This document shows positions 22,296 through 28,171 of a stretch of 30,655 bases of DNA, in pieces. Made by a program: the position numbers and the translations under genes. The notes beneath the pieces were generated by a model. It worked only from the letters and a program-made list of their open reading frames with translations. It was not told the DNA's origin and did not search any database. The DNA is from Spyradocola sp050942925 (lineage in GTDB: Bacteria > Bacillota > Clostridia > Christensenellales > UBA1750). Within the stretch, counting starts at the first letter, position 1. Each line of letters begins with the position of its first letter. The DNA is taken from NCBI GenBank assembly GCA_050942925.1, contig JBMNOF010000015.1:1-30655 (forward strand), written 5' to 3'.

Positions 22296-23488
22296 ATGCT
22301 GGACTGCGCGGCGCCGGGCATCCACAGCCGCAGAACCTCCTCGACGCAGGAAAGAAAGCTGCGGGCCGGAAGGTCCTGCACGAGGACCAGGGGTATGCGT
22401 GCGACCGCCTCTCCCTCCCGCATGGCCACCGCTTCCCCGACGATCTCGCCCGCGGACAGCGGCGCGCGCAGCACGCTCGGCGCGCTCCACTCCACGGTCA
22501 GGGAGGCACTCTCCCCTTTGCGCGCGAGCACGGAGAGGTCCTCCTTCGCCGCGAGGTCTGCCGTGTGCGCGGCCGCGTTTTCCACGGCGACCCCTTCCAC
22601 CACGATATCGCCCTGCGAGAGCAGCGACGCCGTCTCGTAGTGATCAAAGGCATACGTGAGTAGCTCCTGCGCAAGGGCAAACCGCTTGGCGCTTGTGGAG
22701 GAGCCCAGAACAACGGCAAGGAAGCGCTCCTCCCCGCGCTTTGCCGTCGCGCTGATGCAGTATCCCGCCTCGTTCGTCGATCCAGTCTTGACGCCATCGG
22801 CGCCTTCATAGAACCGGATGAGGCGGTTGGTATTGACCAAATCCGTCACACGATCGTTTTTGTGCACGATCTCGTCCATCCAAATGGTCGAATATGCAAA
22901 ATACTGCGGATGGGTGAGCACGGCGAGCGAGAGCGTTGCAATGTCGCGCGCCGTGGTGTGCTGTCCCTCCACCGGTAGGCCGGAGGCATTGACGTAGTGC
23001 GTGCCCGTCAGGCCCAATTCTACAGCGCGCTCGTTCATGCGGGCGGCAAAGGCTTCCTCGCTGCCACTGAGGAGCTCGGCAAGCGCCACGGCGGAGTCGT
23101 TTGCCGAGGCCACGATCAGGGACTTGAGAAGATCCTCCACGGGATATACGCCTCCCGCATCCAGGAACGCCTGGGAACCGCCCATGCCTGCCGCGGTTTC
23201 CGACACGGTGACTTCGTCAGACAGGGAGATCCTCCCCTCGTCCAGCGCCTCCAGCGTCAGCAGGATCGTCATGAGCTTGGTCAAGCTTGCGGCCGGGCGC
23301 TGCTCATCCGCATTCTTCTCCAGGATCACCGTCCCACTGCGCGCGTCTAGCAGAAGAACCGAAACGGCGTCCGCCTCCATGGGCAGTTCGCTTTCCAAGG
23401 GGCCGACCGCCGCGCCCTCTGCGCGTGCGGCAGCCGGTACGAGCAGCAGAATCGCCGCAAGAACGGCGGCAACCCATCGCTTTTTCAT
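22292..23488 (-). CDS. dacF: D-alanyl-D-alanine carboxypeptidase, DacF-like
   Basis: The 398-residue product is an exported S11-family carboxypeptidase that trims the terminal D-Ala of peptidoglycan stems. It has a signal peptide (MKKRWVAAVLAAILLLVPAAARA), the nucleophile motif SLTK (Ser68–Lys71), SAN (128–130) and KTG near residue 235, and a beta-rich C-terminal domain. A C-terminal amphipathic anchor region is present (SCVEEVLRLW). The position after spo0A–spoIIM–deoB fits DacF, which in Bacillus acts in the forespore. In Bacillus dacF is followed by spoIIAA–AB–sigF; here a TIM-barrel gene follows instead. The ribosome site GGGAGGG is good but lies in a hairpin. Confidence 0.92.
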   Translation of the reverse strand: MKKRWVAAVLAAILLLVPAAARAEGAAVGPLESELPMEADAVSVLLLDARSGTVILEKNADEQRPAASLTKLMTILLTLEALDEGRISLSDEVTVSETAAGMGGSQAFLDAGGVYPVEDLLKSLIVASANDSAVALAELLSGSEEAFAARMNERAVELGLTGTHYVNASGLPVEGQHTTARDIATLSLAVLTHPQYFAYSTIWMDEIVHKNDRVTDLVNTNRLIRFYEGADGVKTGSTNEAGYCISATAKRGEERFLAVVLGSSTSAKRFALAQELLTYAFDHYETASLLSQGDIVVEGVAVENAAAHTADLAAKEDLSVLARKGESASLTVEWSAPSVLRAPLSAGEIVGEAVAMREGEAVARIPLVLVQDLPARSFLSCVEEVLRLWMPGAAQSSI

Positions 23489-23491
23489 GCA

Positions 23492-23536
23492 AAATCCCTC
23501 CCGTCTGCTCCATAGTAAGCAGAACAGGAGGGATTT
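23492..23536 (-). promoter_or_regulatory. Hairpin that pairs the dacF ribosome binding site
   Basis: AAATCCCTCC (23492–23501) pairs with GGAGGGATTT (23527–23536) over 10 bp, and the inner TCTGCT/AGCAGA adds 6 bp, leaving an 8-nt loop. In the mRNA the dacF Shine-Dalgarno GGGAGGG (23496–23502) lies inside the stem, 3 nt before the ATG. It stands 29 bp after the deoB stop, so it could also act as a weak terminator (only TTTT follows). Confidence 0.65.
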
Positions 23537-23540
23537 ATGC
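23513..23540 (-). promoter_or_regulatory. Possible forespore-type promoter of dacF
   Basis: On the minus strand, GCATA (23536–23540) as -35 and CTTACTA (23513–23519) as -10 are separated by 16 bp, similar to sigma-F/sigma-G sites but not a perfect match. RNA from here would start near 23506 and lack the upstream arm of the ribosome-site hairpin. Confidence 0.35.
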
Positions 23541-23565
23541 GCGATGCAGGCACTCTTTCTCCGCT

Positions 23566-24705
23566 TTATTCGATGGCTTCTCCCGACGACCAGGGAATGC
23601 CCAGGTGTCGGCAGACCGTCGCGGAAAGATCGGCAAAGCTCTGGCGGACGCCAAAGTCCCCCGTTGCCCCGCCGTGCAGAAGGAGGGGGACGTACTCCCG
23701 CGTGTGGTCCGTGCCGCGGAACGAGGGATCGCAGCCGTGGTCGCCGGTCACGGCCAGCAGGTCGCCCTTGTGCAAAAGGGCCAGCGCCGATCCCAGCGTC
23801 TTGTCGAAGTGCTCGAGGGCATGGCCATACCCTTCGATGTCGCGGCGATGGCCGTACAGCATGTCAAAATCCACCAGGTTCACAAACAGCAGTCCGGAAA
23901 AATCCCGCGCGAGCAGCGACAGCAGCTGTTCTTCGCCCTCGGCATTGGAGTGGGTGAAGAAGGATTCCGTGATGCCCCGGCCGGCAAAGATGTCGTAGAT
24001 CTTTCCGACCGACAGGACGTCCTTTCCCGCAGCCTGGATCGCGTCCAGCATGGTGGGGCCCGTCGGTTCCAGGGAAAAGTCATGCCGGTTCGCCGTGCGC
24101 GTGTAGTGCCCGTTCTCCCCCACAAAGGGGCGTGCGATGACGCGGCCGACCGCCAAATCCCCGACGAGCATCTTGCGCGCCGTGCGGCAGATCTCATAGA
24201 GTTCCTCCAGGGGCACGACGCCCTCATGTGCGGCGATTTGGAACACGCTGTCGGCAGAGGTGTAGACGATCAGCGCGCCCTTGCGGACGGCTTCGTCTCC
24301 CAAGCGCTGGATGATCTCCGTGCCCGAGGCCGTGCAATTGCCCAGAATCGGCCTTCCGACCGCCTGGGAAAACCGGTCCAGGAATTCCTGCGGAAATCCG
24401 TGCGGAAACGTGGGAAAGGGCTTGTCCAGCACGAGGCCGCTCAACTCCCAGTGGCCGGTGGTCGTATCCTTGCCGCGCGAGCGCTCGGCCATCTTGCCCC
24501 ATCCCGCCTGCGGGAGAACCGCGTCCCGCGCATTCAGCAGGTGGAACAATCCAAGGGACCGGAGGTTGGGCACCTCCAAGTCCGGCATTCTGGCCAGTAT
24601 GTGCAGAAGCGTATGACTGCCCTCGTCGCCAAACTGTGCCGCATCGGGAAGCGCCCCGACGCCCAGGCTGTCCAAAACGACGACGATGGCGCGTTTTTCT
24701 TTCAT
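23566..24705 (-). CDS. deoB: Phosphopentomutase
   Basis: DeoB moves the phosphate of (deoxy)ribose between carbons 1 and 5 in nucleoside salvage. The 379-residue product belongs to the alkaline-phosphatase-like metalloenzymes. It has the first metal ligand in VVLDSLGVGALPDA, the region KDTTTGHWELSG with the phosphorylated Thr, and the metal-binding end VTGDHGCDP with TDHTREYVPLL. The ATG at 24705 follows AAGGAGG by 8 nt; the open frame above it is the shadow of spoIIM. It follows spoIIM by 37 bp and precedes dacF, the order known in Bacillus (drm near dacF), but xerD and pupG are missing. Confidence 0.95.
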   Translation of the reverse strand: MKEKRAIVVVLDSLGVGALPDAAQFGDEGSHTLLHILARMPDLEVPNLRSLGLFHLLNARDAVLPQAGWGKMAERSRGKDTTTGHWELSGLVLDKPFPTFPHGFPQEFLDRFSQAVGRPILGNCTASGTEIIQRLGDEAVRKGALIVYTSADSVFQIAAHEGVVPLEELYEICRTARKMLVGDLAVGRVIARPFVGENGHYTRTANRHDFSLEPTGPTMLDAIQAAGKDVLSVGKIYDIFAGRGITESFFTHSNAEGEEQLLSLLARDFSGLLFVNLVDFDMLYGHRRDIEGYGHALEHFDKTLGSALALLHKGDLLAVTGDHGCDPSFRGTDHTREYVPLLLHGGATGDFGVRQSFADLSATVCRHLGIPWSSGEAIE

Positions 24706-24742
24706 TCTTCTGTCCTCCTTCGGATGCAGAGTAAAAATGCGC

Positions 24743-25273
24743 TCACGAAAGGCTCGCCAATGCAAGGCACCGAAGCGCCAACGCGAGCGCCTGCGCGACC
24801 CAAACGGCCGCAAGCAGCCAGAGGGTGGCGTTCCTGTGCAGGGTCGTGACGCGCAAAGCGGCATAGGCCGTGACGCAGCACCCCGCGCACCACGCCGCCA
24901 GCGACAGCAACCCCTGCGGCAGCAGGAGCAGCGCAAAGGGGAGCGCGCCCGCCCAACCCTGCGCGGAGATCCATGCGCCCCACGTCAGTCCCACGGAAAA
25001 CGCACGGCTTGCCAGGAGCGCCGCGCAAAGCGCGCAGCCAAACGGGTGCATCGCAAAGAGCAGCAGCGCCAGCACCGCCAGTCCCTCCCGCAGGAGCGTG
25101 AGCAGCACGCCGATCGAGAGCGAAGGGGCGGAAAAGAGCACCGTGCCCTCCCTTCCCGCACAAAAGCCGCAGGTCGCCGCGGCGATGGCGAGAAAGCCCG
25201 CGATGCCATACCCAATTCCATACTGCGTCACGTGCTTTGCCACGGTGCGGACTCCGTCCTTTGCCTGCCACAC
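24743..25273 (-). CDS. spoIIM: Stage II sporulation protein M-like membrane protein
   Basis: SpoIIM, with SpoIID and SpoIIP, remodels septal peptidoglycan during engulfment in the mother cell. The 176-residue product is mostly membrane-spanning: about five segments, starting near residues 19–40. The SpoIIM/DUF95 pattern is seen in SRAFSVGLTWGAWISAQGWAGALPFALLLLPQGLLSL, which matches the family's GFSxGF...LPQNL core. The sequence is otherwise diverged and unusually rich in Ala, Leu and Cys. The start is the GTG at 25273 with GGGGAGGGG 7 nt upstream; the ATG seven bases earlier is out of frame. It begins 21 bp after the spo0A stop, so it is likely co-transcribed with spo0A. Confidence 0.75.
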   Translation of the reverse strand: MWQAKDGVRTVAKHVTQYGIGYGIAGFLAIAAATCGFCAGREGTVLFSAPSLSIGVLLTLLREGLAVLALLLFAMHPFGCALCAALLASRAFSVGLTWGAWISAQGWAGALPFALLLLPQGLLSLAAWCAGCCVTAYAALRVTTLHRNATLWLLAAVWVAQALALALRCLALASLS

Positions 25274-25294
25274 GGCGCATCCCCTCCCCTCTCT

Positions 25295-26005
25295 CTAGGA
25301 AAGGTATGCGCTAGGCTTTCCTCCCATGCCCTCGCGTCGGAGGCGCAGGTTCTCGCAAATCTGCGCAAGAAACGCCCGGTTTGTGGGCTTGCCGCGCTCG
25401 GCCTCCACCGTATAGCCAAATCGGGATTGTAGGGCGCGCAGATCGCCCCGAACCCAGGCGCACTCGATTGCATAGCGAATGTTGCGCTCCACGCTCTCCG
25501 GCGTGCGGCCCATTTCCCGCGCGATGGGCGCATAGATTCGGCTCCGGACGTCGACGAGCGCCCCTTCGTCCCGAAGCGCGAGTTCCATTGCGCGGCGGAG
25601 CTGTCGCGTGCCCAGCGTGTTCGGCTTAAAGCCCAGGCGCAGGAGTTCCTCTCCCAGCGCGCTGCGGTCCCGGTCGGGCAGGGCCGACCCCCGAATGGCA
25701 TCCAGCGCCGCGCAGAGATCCTCCTCGCGGGCAAAGCGCACGTTCTCCGGCGGGGAAAGAGGCGCCGCGGACGGCAGGAGCAGCACGCAGGGCGACGGCG
25801 CCAACGCGCGCGCCAAAGCCAGACCATCCTGCCCAGGCAGAACCGCGTCCAGCACAAAGAGGTCTGCTCCGCTGCTGCGAAGCCCTGCCTCGTCGACCGT
25901 GCCGCTGGCCGCCATGCGGACAACGCGGTCTGCGCCTGTTGCGTGGATGCGGTCCCTTGCGCGCTCCGCGTCCTCGCGCGTGCGCCGGAGAATGGCAATC
26001 CGCAT
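25295..26005 (-). CDS. spo0A: Sporulation master regulator Spo0A with degenerate receiver domain
   Basis: Spo0A is the response regulator that starts sporulation. The C-terminal half of this 236-residue protein is a clear Spo0A effector domain: LGFKPNTLGTRQLRRAMELAL, then RIYAPIAREMGRTPESVERNIRYAIECAWVRG with the recognition helix, then FGYTV and KPTNRAFLAQICENLRL. The receiver (about residues 1–105) keeps the acceptor Asp53 in VLDAVLPGQDGL. The acidic pair that binds Mg (VxDD in Bacillus) is Arg7-Arg8 here, and the KPF lysine region reads RFAREEDL. It is also shorter than the 267-residue Bacillus protein. The ATG at 26005 has GGGGGAG 6 nt upstream. Placement after spoIVB fits the orthologue. 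Confidence 0.9.
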   Translation of the reverse strand: MRIAILRRTREDAERARDRIHATGADRVVRMAASGTVDEAGLRSSGADLFVLDAVLPGQDGLALARALAPSPCVLLLPSAAPLSPPENVRFAREEDLCAALDAIRGSALPDRDRSALGEELLRLGFKPNTLGTRQLRRAMELALRDEGALVDVRSRIYAPIAREMGRTPESVERNIRYAIECAWVRGDLRALQSRFGYTVEAERGKPTNRAFLAQICENLRLRREGMGGKPSAYLS

Positions 26006-26036
26006 GTCGCTCTCCCCCTCTCGCCTCTCAAAAAGG

Positions 26037-26063
26037 GTTCGACGCGCGGCTACGGATTCCTTC
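26037..26063 (-). promoter_or_regulatory. Possible sigma-H-type promoter of spo0A
   Basis: On the minus strand, GAAGGAATC (26055–26063) and CGAAC (26037–26041) with 13 bp between them resemble the sigma-H pattern RNAGGAWWW/HGAAT, one mismatch each. Bacillus spo0A has a sigma-H promoter. A sigma-A alternative is CATAAT (26070–26075) with a poor TGTAAA 17 bp upstream. A TTCGACG at 26038–26044 is one base from the 0A box. Confidence 0.38.
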
Positions 26064-26072
26064 CTGCACATT

Positions 26073-26129
26073 ATGCACTTTTTTTAGTGCATTTTACATT
26101 GTGTCTCTCATGCACTCTTTTTTGTGCAT
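26073..26129. repeat. Two near-identical dyads upstream of spo0A
   Basis: ATGCACT-6T-AGTGCAT (26073–26092) and ATGCAC-TCTTTTTT-GTGCAT (26110–26129) share the GTGCAT half-site around an all-T or T-rich centre, and their centres lie 37 bp apart. A further TGCAC half-site is at 26065. They lie between the spoIVB terminator and the spo0A start, and the surrounding sequence is AT-rich. They look like paired operators; the protein is not known. Confidence 0.65.
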
Positions 26130-26139
26130 AAGAGAAAAG

Positions 26140-26163
26140 GGGGCGGCGGAACTCCGCCGCCCC
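26140..26163 (-). terminator. Intrinsic terminator of spoIVB
   Basis: GGGGCGGCGG (26140–26149) and CCGCCGCCCC (26154–26163) form a perfect 10-bp stem with loop AACT, followed on the minus strand by CCTTTTCTCTT. It lies 7 bp after the spoIVB stop and separates spoIVB from spo0A transcription. Confidence 0.88.
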
Positions 26164-26170
26164 TCCTCCA

Positions 26171-27421
26171 TCACTGTGTGTCGAGCATCCAATCGATGTA
26201 GAGACCATAGCCCTTTGTGGGATCATTGACATAGACGTGCGTGACCGCGCCAACGATCTTTCCGTTTTGCAGGATGGGGCTTCCGCTCATGCCCTGCACA
26301 ATGCCGCCTGTGACGCTGAGCAGATCCGGGTCTGTGATCTCCACGACCATGGACCGGGAGGCTTTGGAAGCCTGGGGCGTCAGGCGAATGATTTCGCAGT
26401 CAAATTCTTGCACGCCTCGGTCGTCAATGGTGGTCAAGATTGTGGCCGGGCCGAGTTCGACCTCGGACTGCGCGGCTGCCGGGAGTCCTTCGGGATAGAG
26501 CGGATTGGGATCTGCGTCGCCGGCGGTACCGTAGACGCCGAATTCCGTGTTTTTGGACAACGTCTCCAGCGCATCGAAATTGCCGGTAAACACGCCGTGC
26601 AGCTCCCCGGCCTGGCCTCTTGTCCCCTTTTGCACGTCCACGATCTCGCTCAAATAGACCTGACCGTGGTCAATGGGCAGGATGCTGCCCGTGTCCAAGT
26701 CCGTCACCGCATGGCCAAGCGCACCGAAGGCATTCTCCTGCGGATCGATATAGGTCAAGGTGCCAATGCCTGCGGTGGAGTCGCGCACCCAGATGCCCAG
26801 GCGCCGCTGGCCGGTTTCGTCGGTTGCGGGTTCCACGGTCGTCGTGCGGGTATCCCCGTCGCGGACGTATTCAATGGAGAGCGCGCCGCCATTGCTGCTG
26901 CGCACCACGTCCGTGAGATCCTGCATGGAATCGATGCTTTCGCCATTGACGCGCTTGATCAAGTCCCCGGAATTGAGCCCGGCGTCGCGCGCGGGATTCA
27001 CGGTAGTTCCGTCCGGCAGATAGACCTCAGCGCTGTCGACGATGAAGACGCCGTCGGTAAACAGCGTAAGGCCGATGCTCTGTCCCCCGGGAATGAGGAT
27101 GCGCGTGTCCTCCACGCGAACCTCGACGGTCTTTAGCGGAATCCACCCCAAGAGGGAGAACTCGACCTGTGCGCTGCCCGGTTCCTCGGTGGTCAGCGTC
27201 GTCTTTCGCGAGCCAAGCGTTTCATCCGTGGAGGAGAGCACACAGGTGCTGTCCTCCTCCACTTCTACAGTGATGGGCAGAAAAAAAGAATACGACTTTT
27301 CCTCGCCCGGCGTCAAATGAATCAGGTCCGGGATGTTGCGCAGGCTTTGGACGGACGGCATGGAGTTCCATGCCACCAAAGCACATGCCAATATCCCTCC
27401 CAGCACCCGTTTTGCTTTCAT
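26171..27421 (-). CDS. spoIVB: SpoIVB signalling peptidase
   Basis: SpoIVB is the forespore-made S55 serine peptidase that crosses to the intermembrane space and triggers pro-sigma-K processing by cutting SpoIVFA. The 416-residue product has an N-terminal signal anchor (RVLGGILACALVAW), a PDZ domain at about residues 100–190 (PARDAGLNSGDLIKRVNGESI), the catalytic His in FGALGHAVTD, and the catalytic Ser in GGIVQGMSGSPI near the C-terminus. Length is close to the 425 residues of the Bacillus protein. The ATG at 27421 follows GGGGTG by 6 nt; the GTG at 27430 is another possible start. Both lie in or next to a hairpin. Order recN–spoIVB–spo0A is the Firmicute one, here with an extra regulator gene before it. 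Confidence 0.95.
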   Translation of the reverse strand: MKAKRVLGGILACALVAWNSMPSVQSLRNIPDLIHLTPGEEKSYSFFLPITVEVEEDSTCVLSSTDETLGSRKTTLTTEEPGSAQVEFSLLGWIPLKTVEVRVEDTRILIPGGQSIGLTLFTDGVFIVDSAEVYLPDGTTVNPARDAGLNSGDLIKRVNGESIDSMQDLTDVVRSSNGGALSIEYVRDGDTRTTTVEPATDETGQRRLGIWVRDSTAGIGTLTYIDPQENAFGALGHAVTDLDTGSILPIDHGQVYLSEIVDVQKGTRGQAGELHGVFTGNFDALETLSKNTEFGVYGTAGDADPNPLYPEGLPAAAQSEVELGPATILTTIDDRGVQEFDCEIIRLTPQASKASRSMVVEITDPDLLSVTGGIVQGMSGSPILQNGKIVGAVTHVYVNDPTKGYGLYIDWMLDTQ

Positions 27422-27423
27422 TT

Positions 27424-27463
27424 TCCACACCCCATTTGCGATTTTTCACGCTTAAGGTGTGGA
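27424..27463 (-). promoter_or_regulatory. Hairpin that pairs the spoIVB ribosome binding site
   Basis: TCCACACC (27424–27431) pairs with GGTGTGGA (27456–27463) over 8 bp with a 24-nt loop. In the mRNA the second arm contains the GGTG of the spoIVB ribosome site and the alternative GTG start, ending 2 nt before the ATG. Translation of any transcript starting further upstream would be hindered. Confidence 0.55.
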
Positions 27464-27482
27464 CTTTGCATCCGCGTTATTC
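27453..27482 (-). promoter_or_regulatory. Possible sigma-G/sigma-F-type promoter of spoIVB
   Basis: On the minus strand, GAATA (27478–27482) and CACCTTA (27453–27459) are 18 bp apart, close to the forespore sigma-G pattern (GMATR, CATNNTA). Bacillus spoIVB is made in the forespore. RNA from here would start near 27446 and lack the first arm of the hairpin. The rest of the gap (27483–27564) holds short GC hairpins, for example CGGACC/GGTCCG at 27536–27550, with no gene. Confidence 0.4.
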
Positions 27483-27564
27483 TGGGAGTTGTCGGAACCC
27501 TTTCCGCGACGCGGTCCGGTTGGCCGCATTCTCTTCGGACCACAGGTCCGTTGGAAAGTTTTGC

Positions 27565-27885
27565 CTACTTCAGGTCCAGCAGCTTGTCAATGGCTTCCTG
27601 CAGGACGCCCGCTGCCCGGTAGTTGAGGACGAGCTTCTTTTCGCGCTCGCTCAGATCGGTCACGTTGTTCTCCAATCCGCCATCCATGTACGCGGACTGC
27701 ATCGTGCCGATGCTGGTGTCCAAGCCGTTGCAGATGCGCACCACGTTATCCAGCGAGGCGCCGCCCAGATTGCCTGCCAGCATGGAAAGAAGCGTGGAAT
27801 AGGGCATGTTGATCATGCGGGCATAATCCTTCAGCGTCATGCCTTTTTCCCGGATCTTCCGTTTGATAAACTCTTCGCGTGTCAT
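27565..27885 (-). CDS. XRE-type helix-turn-helix regulator
   Basis: The 106-residue product begins MTREEFIKRKIREKGMTLKDYARMINMPYSTLLSMLAGN, a Cro/CI-type helix-turn-helix (about residues 16–37), followed by LDNVVRICNGLDTSIGTM and a helical C-terminus (LSEREKKLVLNYRAAGVLQEAIDKLLDL). Such proteins repress genes nearby, often their own. The ATG at 27885 has GGAGG 5 nt upstream. It lies between recN and spoIVB, where Bacillus has no gene, behind an AT-rich leader with its own promoter. It could be a host gene adapted for sporulation control or a phage remnant; no phage genes are near. Confidence 0.82.
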   Translation of the reverse strand: MTREEFIKRKIREKGMTLKDYARMINMPYSTLLSMLAGNLGGASLDNVVRICNGLDTSIGTMQSAYMDGGLENNVTDLSEREKKLVLNYRAAGVLQEAIDKLLDLK

Positions 27886-27950
27886 ACTTACCTCCGATGC
27901 CGCGTACTTTTTACAGCCGCAGAAATAGTTATGAAGCAACTTACTTATTC

Positions 27951-27979
27951 ATTGTATAACAACCTATGCAAACATTCAA
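27951..27979 (-). promoter_or_regulatory. Sigma-A-type promoter of the XRE gene, with dyad over the -10
   Basis: On the minus strand, -35 TTGAAT (27974–27979) and -10 TACAAT (27951–27956) are 17 bp apart. TTGTATAACAA (27952–27962) is a small dyad over the -10, and a matching TGTTAT occurs at 27983–27988; both could be sites for autoregulation. The whole 286-bp gap 27886–28171 is AT-rich and has no gene. Confidence 0.65.
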
Positions 27980-28040
27980 TAGTGTTATTATCCATTTAGC
28001 AAATCGCTTTAGTATTTTCCCCAGAATCATTGTAAAGAAA

Positions 28041-28076
28041 GCGAAAATTTGCGGCGAAAAACACGCAAACTTTCGC
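28041..28076 (-). terminator. Stem-loop after recN, probable terminator
   Basis: GCGAAAATTTGCG (28041–28053) and CGCAAACTTTCGC (28064–28076) pair at 12 of 13 positions with a 10-nt loop. On the minus strand it is followed by TTTCTTTAC. It lies about 95 bp after the recN stop and would separate recN from the XRE gene; an operator function is also possible. Confidence 0.55.
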
Positions 28077-28171
28077 ATAAAAAGGTTAAATTCAATTCGA
28101 AAATCCGAACATTCTTTATAAAATTATACAAACCTTGGATTTTCCTTCATGGTTGGGAGGATTTGTAAATT

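Noticed and set aside
24702..25280. Alternative minus-strand frame from the ATG at 25280
   Set aside because: It lacks membrane segments or family motifs; the GTG frame 7 bases later encodes the SpoIIM-like protein with a proper ribosome site.
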